61,034 nucleotides of DNA from Saccoglossus kowalevskii (Eukaryota > Hemichordata > Enteropneusta > Harrimaniidae). Position numbers and translations under genes: made by a program. Below the pieces are notes generated by a model. The model was not told the DNA's origin. It ran no database searches and was given only the letters and a program-made list of their open reading frames with translations. Within the stretch, counting starts at the first letter, position 1. Each line of letters begins with the position of its first letter. This document shows positions 37,901 through 49,900 of this stretch, one piece after another. Where the stretch lies: positions 1,981-63,014 of the forward strand of contig NW_003109115.1 in NCBI RefSeq assembly GCF_000003605.2. Direction: 5' to 3'.

Positions 37901-40900
37901 TATTTTCCGACTTCTCATTTTCTGAATTTCATGAGTGTTATAGGCGTTGGAGGTATTTTTGATTGCTTCTATAACTCAGATATCACAAATTTTACGCAAT
38001 GTGAACAAATCTTTCTACAAATTGCCTGCTGAGGCTGTTTTTCCCATTTATTTTTGCTATCACTAGTTGCTTCCTGCAGGCGTTATGTTAATCTTTCCAT
38101 GCATATGCCCCTATCGACAAATATGATTTTTCTGCTACATGTTTTCTACTCTCATCTGCTTTCTGAAAATCCAATCTTCTGATAAGAACGAGTGAATTAA
38201 ACAGTATACCCCCGGTAGTCAGAGGATGTTTATGATTACCAAGTATTGTAGGTGATTTTATTTGAGTGGTCATTCATTTCTGTTGAACACAGCAATTTGA
38301 TGTACTGCAAAGGTCAACAATTGATGATTTAATAACTACTGTCTCTTTAGAAAAATTAAAACAATTCTACAGTATAACAAGTGCAATGTTCCTACTTTTA
38401 CCCAGCAGATGACAATATAAAATAAATATAAACTAACAATACACCAGGGGTTTCGTTAAGAGCCCATCGCCGGCTACAAGCCCAAACTGGCTGTCTACTC
38501 TCTGCCCCCCTGACTGCCTACGCCGGTCTTGTTGTAGCGCTTCGCACTACCAAGAGCCTTTTTATTTTATATTTGGCCTGTTGTTACAGGATGATGGCCT
38601 GCTATTAAATGCATTTGTGAAACCCCTGATACACATCCCTTTAATATTGCACGAGACAAACCACAAAATTTGCTAGCAGTGACAAATTCGCCGGGGTCCC
38701 ACAAAACAGAGTGTTGGTGATTTTTGAAAAATGTAGTCCTCAAGAATGCCATGCCAGGGTTCACAGTATTATGCTGATGTAGTAGAATATATAGGTGAGA
38801 ATGTTTACGTACAACGTGTGGAATGTTGTCTGATATTACACCTGGTCCCTAATTGTGAATAGAACCGAGCTGACCGCCCCAGTGACGGTAATAACGCTAC
38901 TGTGTACGTCATTGGGCATTGTGTTCCATGGGCTACATACGCACAGTAAAAATGAGCACAAAACAGCACGACTAACAATGACCCTCAAAACGTTCCATCA
39001 CAATTACTTGCTTTGACGTAGCCTAATATATCAACGTGGTTTGCAGCCCCACCCCTTTCAATGAACACAAAGGGGTAAAATCTGTCTAAGAAAAGGAAGC
39101 AATGCATTAAATTTCATGGCTGAATTAGCTATTAGAAAAGTGTTGTCCATATTCATATCAAATATATGATTAAGAACGGCTAAAAGTGAATCTCTCTACA
39201 TTTTCGTAATTAGCCATATCACTTGCATAAATTAGTAGCATTCCAAACTTCCTAATAAGCTTAACTTCAAAGATGCGATTCAATTATTACACCTAGCCTT
39301 AATACATGAAAAACGTTTATAAGAAGGATAAAATGGCGCTCTACAAAAAGTGTGTGGTGAACGTGACCTAAATTCAGCGACAACAATAAGTCAGTTGTAC
39401 GTTAATCTGTGTGGGATTGAGATACCAATAATAGAATTCAACTACACATTCCTATACATCGGGTAATAACAAAAAACACAAAACGTCTTCTTTAATTCAA
39501 TTTCATTAACTCAATCCCTTAGAGAACTAAGAAGCACAAGCTCATAGAATATTCCATGTTCAGACTTAGATTTGAGAAGGCAGTTCTTTGATGAAGTGCG
39601 TCGGTAATGAAACCCAGTCATGCCAATAGACAGTTAGGATGCACAGCTATTCAATGAACATCAAGTGTTTTTTTTAATACAACAGATTATTTCAATCATT
39701 TCATCAAGATTTTTTCTCTTGTCAAATTATTTTTTTGCTTTTCCATTCTACTATCTATGCAAATAAGGAAGTGATTGCATGGATTCCTTGTCTGATTAAA
39801 GAAGCCAGTAGAGAAAGAATATGTAGTAGTCAAATCTGTGTTAGTGACCCCTCTATATAAAGACCACCTGCCTGTAATGATAAATTCTAGTGACTTTCAT
39901 CTTGATGCAACCATTGTATAAAGACCACTTTTCTTATACACTGTTTAACCACCCTTTCAGAAATATTTTTGCAGATTTGTCCTTGTTTTAAATACCAAAT
40001 TAATAATTAGCATTACATTTATAAAACAAATAATACAACCTTCATAAAATACCACCTGTTTATTAAAGACTATTTTAACAGAGCCATCAGGCGGTCACTA
40101 TATACACAGGTTTTACAGTAGTTAGAAACACTACATGTAGAAATCAGGATTTTTGACATTGATCATATTAGCATCTGTTGTGTCAGAGGTTTCCTGTTGT
40201 TTTTGTATACTGCCTCTTACAGCATCTGACCAATTACTTACATGTAATGTATATACAAATGTATGAGCAAACAATTAGAGCTTACAGAACACTCTCTCGT
40301 AAAATACACTTGACTGATGAATCCCATGAGAAGAAAGCTTCCTGAAGGCAACATACATTGGTGACCAGAATTAAAACTAACCAAACTGATTGGTGTATAT
40401 CAAAGCATAATGCATAATAATGCAAGCTTCTATGAGGAGAGAAAATAACTGACAGTTTTATCCCCTAAAGAATTAACTTTCACCTTGACATTAACATGTG
40501 GAGGTCAATACCCTGCCAATTTATTAATGACCACTTATTTCTCTAGGGTTGAACCCTTATTATAGTGAATCTGCTTTTCCTGTTCAAAATGAGTTCCAGG
40601 CTACATATAGCATTCAAAAAATATTGTTGTTCACGAAATTTAAACTATGTCACTAGCACTTTACTACCATTGAATGTAACATTCAAACACCAATGCAGCA
40701 CATGTTAGCAAGCAAACTAGTAATTTAGCAATGCTTTTTACAGACAAACGTCCAGCACTTTGTGTTAATAACATGTGATTATATACCAGACAGTGGTTGT
40801 GATATCAACTATATCTGACATCTCTTTCATAGAACAACCAGCTCCTGGTGCAGGCTGAAACAACGAAATTATTGAGTCTCTGTCCTTTCTTTCACTGTCA

Positions 40901-43900
40901 CAGTAAGTTCGTGAGTGTAGTCAAATTATCAAACTGCTAAAATGTTAACTGCACCATAAATTTAACTATACTGCGATGACTAAACCACAGAGGTTATGTA
41001 TGTACGCTGAAATTTATGTAAATAAAATGTCCTTCCACTGACAATACAATAACCTTGTATGTTCCTGTAATGAACATACACGAATGAATAATCATTATAG
41101 ACATTCTACCCTCCTACCCACTGTACAGACAGACAACAGTAGGAACAGTCCAATGACCTTGCTATACAGTAAATTGGGATGTACTCACTGACTTTGTTCT
41201 AGTAACTGATAATTTAGATATACATAAATGTACGTCTGAATGAATTAGTACCGGTATTGCAACAAGGTGAATTTTTGGATAATCCAAAAACAGTTTTACA
41301 GAAACACAAAAAAGTGCAAACACATAATTAAAGTCAAAAGACCAAATGTTAACACAACACCTGCTGAAAGCCTCCATAGATGAATAGGAAAAATGACATC
41401 AACAGGCAGACCAATACAATTATCATTATAAGTAAAATTACTGTTCATAGCTGGCAAGATATTTAAGTTGAGTCAAACCATATACATGTATACAAAACAG
41501 AAGTTGATATATTGAAACAACATGCCAACAAACAGCTGATCTTTGATTGGTCTGACATTGGTCTGGTTGGGTAGCCTATTAGGTACAACCTTGGAAATAG
41601 TTTTACATTGGCTCAGATATTTCTGCATAGCTACATGTAATTCAACAAAATGTCTTCTTCATGAGGTTGACATTAAAATGGACATGTAGCTAGCTATATT
41701 ACAGTATTTTAACAGGTATTAATAATACCCGTCCTTCCCCCAAGAAATTATTTTATTAAGTATGCTTATTGACAAATCAAGGTAGAAAGGGATTGGTTGA
41801 AAACCAGTTAGGATAATTTTCACCAATTGCTGTCTTTATTACTTGTAACCCATTGGTGGTATCAATACATGATAAAAATGACCAGCAAATAATCTACGCA
41901 TGAATTCAAAATGCTAGCAACAAAGTACTTTATTTGGGTCAAAAGGTCATGTAATTAAAAAAAGTTGAAATAAACAGGTGATATCATTGGTCACTGACAG
42001 CTTGCTAAATGTTGGAAGTAGAGCAATGACAGCCGCAGTAGGATATTTTGCTGTAAACAAGACAAATTTTGTGAGTCAGCAAAACAACACAAAAATGAAG
42101 TTGACAGTATGTTGTGTTTCTCTGACTGCATAAGATCTTACATATGAGGAACTATTACATATGTACTACAAACAAACACAACTAAGTAAGCAGGATATAA
42201 TACACATTCTCTTGACTAAAATAGCCCTGCTGTTAGCAATGCACATTTCAATTTCAGAATTGAAAATATCCTCACAAAATGAACAAATCTGAGAGAGTAC
42301 AATATGAAATCAATCAGACAAAGTCAACAGTACATGAAGGCAATTGATGAGCAAAATTAAAATGCAGTGAATAATTAGTACATTTACAGTATTATGCTGA
42401 TAATAATGCTGATTAAGAATGTTTTTATGTCATGATTTAATGGATCATTGAAGATGGTTACATAGTTATTTTAGGATCAACTTTAATGACAGTAATAATT
42501 TACCAGTTCTATCACATCTAGAGCAGAAAGCTATTAGTTAGCTCATCGGTACTGTGTTGCATTTCTTGAAAATTATGGCAAGCCAGCCCATGCGAGAGGA
42601 CTAAAAATATTCTAGATAAAAAAGCTTGGGTAGCCTTTGACAAAGAATTGTGTTTAATACTTGGAAGATCATCCTTCAATAGTTCAGCTATAGAGTCAAT
42701 AACACAGCTCCCTAGAGATTCGGGTTACTGTTCGTTCATGGTTAAACTTACAAGGCACTGAGTTCAACACATGTCCTACATTGATCTAAATTACCATCTT
42801 GTTAAGGAGAACATTTTTCTTATTTTATGCTTTTCAAGTCTAACAGGAGTGAGAATAAAATGTATTTTTGTTTTCATATTTTTAATCCATGTAATACTGA
42901 GCCAGTATGACCTTTGATTACCAAATGAGTAAAGATCTGTTGAATTGTTGGGGGCGGAGCTATGTTACAGCACGTTCTATGTTGCTAAGAGACGCACCAC
43001 TGTATCATGTATTTCTATGGGCTATGCGCAAGCTGCTGTGGAATGTTGGTCGAAGAGTCGGTGAAAACAGCTAATGTCAGGAAAACAGCACAAACTTAAC
43101 TTTGAGGCAATCCTAAATAACCAAATTTATATATGTATGTGTAGGGCTAATTTTGTTGCACTGTTTGGAGTCTCAACAACTAGCCCAAAGTACAATTCCC
43201 TGAGAATGTTTTCACTGATGATGGTTGTCAAGCGGTGATAATGACGGATGTCCGCTCCCAAGAATAAGTCAAGTTTTATATATGGTACTAGCATGCAAAT
43301 AGTTAGAAATAAACAAACTTTTAGCTTGCAGGTGATGTATAGTCTGTATATGCTAACATAGTGTGAATTGAGTAACACATTTCATTTTGGGCTCAGTTCT
43401 TAATTGAACAAAAAAATATTGTCAATAACGACATGTCATGTTTTTTCAGGATACAGTATAGAAATAGAAACCAAGCAGTTAAGTTGAACGAAGCAAACAG
43501 CTAGGAAATAATAATAGACATGTAGTCACAGTACAAAATGTTTGCTTTACATACAAAACAAACTGCCTCCTTACAACATCGCTAGTAATGAGATCGTGTA
43601 TTTCAGTGCTCTATGGGATACTGTACCAATTTAAATGGAGATGATTAAGACACAACATTAGTGACAAGCCATGCATGGCACAGTCCCTGTTTGTTATCAA
43701 ATTTAAGATATATAGTTTTGTTTATAGTAATATAGCTGGAATATAGCATGTCAGGAATATGATGATTGTTTAACATTAAAATAATTGACATTTGTATTTG
43801 ATTGTCAAATGAGTACTTGTCCATATTGAGAGATATTCCTCTGGAACAGCATTAATCAAAACAAAATCAGCCATTTTGAATACATCTAAATATCTATAAC

Positions 43901-46900
43901 ATGATGTATAATGAATATGTGAAATTTGAACATAATCAGTGAAAGCATGTCAGAGATATGACACTAGAACCACATTCATTAAAACAAAATGGCCACCAGT
44001 CAGCCATTTTCAATCCGATCTGAAAAATAAAATGATCAGGAACCCATAATGTCTAATGTATGTTACAAGTTTGTACGAAATACATCTATAAATCCCAGAA
44101 ATGCTTGATATTTGATGATTTTTTTAGCATAAAAGTAGTCACAATTCGGCCATTTTGTATATCTATGACATGATGTATAATGAATATTTAAAATTTGAAC
44201 ATAATCAGTCAAAGCACTAGAACCACATTTTGAATCTTATCTGAAAAACAAAATGATTTGCATCAAGGTCCCATAATGTCCAATGCATATGCCAAGTTTG
44301 AACAAAATCCATCTGTAAACAGCCAAGAAATGCTTGATTTTGATGCATATGTATAATATCATGTATGATGTATGTGTGAAGTTTGATTGTGATTGATCCA
44401 GGCATTTCAAAGATACAGGTCTGGACGCATGCACGCACAGAGGTCAAAACATAAGTCCCCGTTTTCGGACTGCGCCCGAACGAGGACTAAAAAAATACTA
44501 CGACTGATGCCACACTCTTGCTTGTATATCATCCTCAGAGAACTAAAATCACCAGTATTAGGAATTAATGGTGTTACAAAAATCAAACAGCATCAAAACA
44601 CATACAAATAAATGTCTATGTATGGCAACATTCATGTATTATTATAGGTATCAGCATACACTGTATTTGCTTTATTAGGAATGCATCTCCAACAAAAACA
44701 AACAAAATTCAAAAATTTCATTTATTATAGATTACTATGCATGTTCCAAAAAGTTACTTATTTTGACCACAGATACACCTGTCATTTATATAAGTGTATG
44801 TGCAACTAATAGAGTGAATACAGTATTATAATCAGTGTTCTCCACAAGGGGTTTTAGGCGGGCGGCCCGCCCATCAAGTTTTACGGCCGCCCAGTAACTC
44901 TCAACACCCGCCCACCAACGTACATCCAGCTGAAATTATTTGTAAAAAGCTTGCATTGTTCTTCCCAAGCCTAAACAAAAGAGTAGTTGCCCAACCCTTT
45001 ATTTTGCTATTGTTTCAAGAGTCCAGACATAAACAATAACCACTGGAGGTCTGCAAGCAGTTATCAAGTGTATTCATGGCAATGTGTCAATCGCTTGAAT
45101 TCATTGTCGCCCGACATTGTTGCCACTTATTGCTCACGATACGCAACTACAGTGGTTTCAATTTACAGCTGTATTTTTAATAATCGTCTTCCGATCACGA
45201 AAGAAAGAAGTAAATACGAACGAAATGTATATGCACAGAAAATAAACAAAAACATTAGCAGATTGCATGTAAACTCGAACAAAAATTTAAATTCTAGCCG
45301 TATTTACAACGTTCGCTAGATTTTCATAAATCTAATATGCTGTCAGTTTTCACCAAATCTTATTTTCATACTTTTTTTAATTCAAGTAAAAATGAGCCAA
45401 AATTAGCTTTGTGGTACCCAATGAGTAAACACATAGTAACATGTCATGTAACATGGTGTATATCAATCATAATAACATGCCAGTTTAGTCAACCAGAATT
45501 TTATGTCACAGCTGTCTAAATTGCATTACATGCGTGTTCACAAAGGTAGTTTTGGCTTAGAATTATATGGATTCAAAAATGTGAATAACTGAGAGGAAAA
45601 AAATGGCTTATGTCTGCAGTTGATTCAAGGCTCGTGTGTTCAAATGTTAACACACGTCTACTTTTACATGACCAGGTACAGGCCACCATAAAATATACAG
45701 GGTGTACAATCCATAGCAATATAAACATCCTGTTCTTTGGAATCAGTGTTCAATGTATACTGACCCTGTGACCTTGTCACAGTGAAATACAGCTAAGGTG
45801 TACTTACCGAATAGGCACCTATCAGGAAAGCCGCATTGGCACGTTTTCTGGCATCAAAGCTGGTATAGTGGACTATCTTCTTTTTGTTCAGAGAAAAAGA
45901 CTGCAATCAAAACAAAGTATATATTTAAAAAACCAAACATGCCTGTTGTGAAAACTCACAAGCTCCACATCCTCTATGTCTTAAGAAACACAAACGACAC
46001 GATTACTCGACTATTGAGATATTATTGTTGTCAAAGTGAAGATGGGGGCAAAGGCTAAACTTTGAAAGTACACTCTTACAAGGGCCAGGATTTCTGCTTC
46101 AATGCATCCAGTTGTTTTGTCTGAGAATCCTCAACAGAAAAAAAAACATAACTTTTCCATATACCTCCAAAAATGGAGGGGGGCGCAGTTTGTGTACCAT
46201 ACAACATTTGTACAGTTTTAGAATAGTGTACATAAGTTGTCACTACAATAGGTCCAGATACTGAAAACAATCTAACTTTCTAGATGGTTGTGCAGTACAT
46301 TTTATTAATTAATACACTGTATATCCAACCTCTAGAAAAAACAGTGAACAATATTAGTTATGTACAGCTCACTAAAGCAGTCTGATTGGCTGATTGTACA
46401 TACCGTACCTTCATCTCCACTCCCAATTGAACATTATTACACATTAGATTATTACTATGTATTATTACAAAATAAATGTCATATTTTGATAATTACTATA
46501 TATTAATAACAACAAATATGAATTGGAAGATTCAAATTATACATGTACATTTTAGAAAAAAACATTAACGGTAAAATCTACAAGAACAATCAGTTGCTGG
46601 GAATTAGTTGATAATCCAAACTAAAGAAGCCATAATAAACAGTGGTAGGAGTAGAAAACTAAAAACTCCATTATAATTTAGTTTTATTCCAAAGCATTTG
46701 TTATTCATTTATGAAAGGAGTGTTTATAGTGATGCAAAATTGAACTGATACAGAAACAAAAACAGGTGCAATAAAAAGCATGCTAAGTTGGCTATTAATA
46801 AGGGAACTAACTATAATATGATTCTTCTTATCAAACTGCAAGACACTAAAGTGAACTTAATTTCAAAAAAAGAACAGCATGCAGAGACGTGAGTGAAAGA

Positions 46901-49900
46901 CATTAAGCTTACATGACTCCAGCAATTGTCGTCTCTGAAAGTGAAAGCCTACAAAATGGAGAAAAAGTGGGAGGAAAAGGAGCAAAGAGTGTCATCAGAT
47001 TTATGGCAAAATATTGTGAGATGCTAGCATGTGAATGATGCTGGCGTGACATGATAACTAAAATATAGCAGCACTAGATAGCAATAAATAAGATACAATG
47101 AATAAGCTAGTTGTGTAAATACAGTGATATATCGTTTATATATTCTAGTTTTGAAGCAGCTAGTATACGAGTTCTATAGTCAACTTTTGCCTCCTCTAAA
47201 TTATTTGACAGGCACCAAGATTCCGATAAATTCACAGCTGAGAGAAAATCCTCCAATGTTCAGTTGAAATCTATAAAAGCACCATCGCATTTTCGTTCAA
47301 ATTTAATATTAAACATCATTTTTTTGACTAACATTTTGATGAACAATTAAAAAACATTTTAGGTTATTTTGGACCAATTGAAATAATTTCTAATTACAGA
47401 TCTTGAACAGAGATCTTTGCAAAAATATGCAGCTTTATTTATTTTGTGATTGGTGACCAAAATTAAAGGGTTCAGAGATAATTACCAACATTTTTTTTTT
47501 CGGAACACAATGTGGAAATTTTTTGGTAGTAGAAACATCTCTAAAGATGGATTTATGAACAAATATATATTTTATTTTTGAATTACATGAGATTCTAATA
47601 GTGGAAATACAGCCGTTGCATTGACCAGATGATGTAATTGCGATATAAGCACATGCAAGGAAAGGAGGAGGGTTGAAATCAGTGCAAATAGAAGCCGACA
47701 TGTTATCCAATTTGTGAATAGTAGCATAATTCTGCAGATAAGATAGACATCAGTCAGCTGAACAGAGCCACAATCACCATAAAATAGCATGTCAATGACC
47801 TCATTGCAGTTAAGTCAAGCATATATACAAGGTGGAAAGTGATAAGTTAAAAAAAAACATGTCAACAAACAAGCTGGGCTCTGATTGGTCTAACCATTTG
47901 GTAGGTAGCCAATCAGAACCGATCTCAGGAGCTTTACATTTTACTCCCTCATTGCCATGCAGGTACAGTAATTAACATTCACTGTTGTCAACAAATTACA
48001 GTTGTGTTCCTATATCTACTACATGTTGTATGTCCTGCTGTCACAAGCAATGTATACTACAGAGAGAGTAGTTTACACCCGTCACCCTATGCTATTACTA
48101 ACAAACACATGAACAATTGACAGTCTGACAAACTAGGTTCTACTTCCTCTCAACTAACAAGATCACATTACTACGCAAACAGAAATAATGATAATCAATT
48201 TCCAACTACTACAGTAGCAGTTTTAGAATAAACATTGGTTTCACTATTATTAAGGATGAGATTTAACAAATCATAAAAAATATATTGATCTAGATAGGAA
48301 TACCATGCATTACTATATGCTCACTCAAATAAAACTATTTAGATCTACTGTAATATGAATAACAAGAGTTGTACTAATAGTTTTTGAGAAGATTGCTTTA
48401 TGACTTATTCAAATTACATTCTATGTATCTCAATCACAGTAAAGACACAGGCTAGTATCAAAATTAGGGTTTCTTACAAATTATGCATTTTTAGGCACAT
48501 TTAAGGTAATCACAATCCCTGATATAAATAAAAATTAAAAGTTATGAATAATTGGACACTTTGTTTTTCTTTTATTTATTTTATAGTCATCATTGACTAG
48601 AACTTCGGACAACTGACAAAATGAAGAATCAGAGACATCTGGATCTTATTGACATACTTCCATTCAAAGTAATCATAGATGCATAAAACAAACTACACCA
48701 GTGTTTGAAAAAAAACATCCACTGTTTCATGACTGTTATTTAGGTGGTCACACAGAACTGCGTTATGAAATTCACAGGGTCAATAAATAGCGCCAGGAGA
48801 GGACATTCTCTGCTCTGATTTAATACCTTTTATCTTTATTTATTATCACACAGACCTCTGCAAAAAATTATCCTCCTTTATTCTTACCAACATGTAAGTT
48901 TAGAGGGTGGAGGTTGCCGCAACACACCACGTTTGATATGGTCCAATGCGCAGTATACAATGCATGTAAAATGTAATGTTTACTCAAATGCACCTTACAT
49001 AACGACCACTACCTTTTAAATCACAAAACCATTATGTCAGTCGCCTTGCAGCACGTGTTCAAAGTTTGTATATAAAATTAAACAAATATTTTGCATGCAT
49101 CAAACAGGAAACATATCAACCATGCGTTTTAAAAAGAACTGGTTAAACCATGAGTGCTAAGTGAATTAAGATTTTAGAGCTATGGGGCGAAGTAGTATTG
49201 TAAACAAAAAAAATATCATCACAAAAGATTTATATGTTTCAAGCGATGGTGAATAAGAATGTGATGCTGCTGCAATTTACTTTAGAAATTGGGATTCAGT
49301 TCACCTGACAATAGGTATGTCAACTCAGATCATCATGCTCAGATGAAGAAACAACTCAAAACATTTCATTATCCACTCCCAGATAAACAATGCAAAATTT
49401 CAACATTCTGTATTAAGCAATATAAAAATTTACATTTAGAGTCAAGGATAATCTGAATTGCCACCTGTGTTCTACCATGTTTATGTAGAATTTGTTCTAT
49501 TTGCTCCTGGCAATAAGAATTTCAAGGACCAAACATCAAAATGACAAGGTCAAATTCTGTGGGCCGAGAACCTCCCCAGGATTCATTTTTATTCTTTTTA
49601 TATCTGGAGTCTAGGAATCCTTCAAACCAGACTTTTTTCAAGTGAAGTCAAGAGTTATAATAGTATTCATTGACAGAAGAGTTCTCATTGAAACTGTCTT
49701 TAAGAAGTTTAAAGGGACAATTACATGTACCACACCCTATCAATGCTCCAATACAATCTAAGAAAACTAATTTACATACAGTACCAACTTATATTAGCTT
49801 GAGTTATTTATTTATTTTTCATTTGGCAGTTAATGTGGCAGCACGACATACCGCCCACCTACTACCTATACCATATCAACAACCTACGGAATTTATGAAT

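Larger units (their letters stand above)
36990..45807 (-). other. CDC14: CDC14 intron 4 (8.8 kb)
   Basis: Contains family A copy 4, the 184 bp CAGGGG element, the internally duplicated repeat, a family B element and one copy of the GATTGGTCT repeat. No nested gene recognised. Confidence 0.75.

Noticed and set aside
44987-45319. 110-codon plus-strand ORF in intron 4
   Set aside because: Composition is random-like, rich in Asn, Ser and Tyr from AT-rich DNA next to a repeat; no splice or start support.
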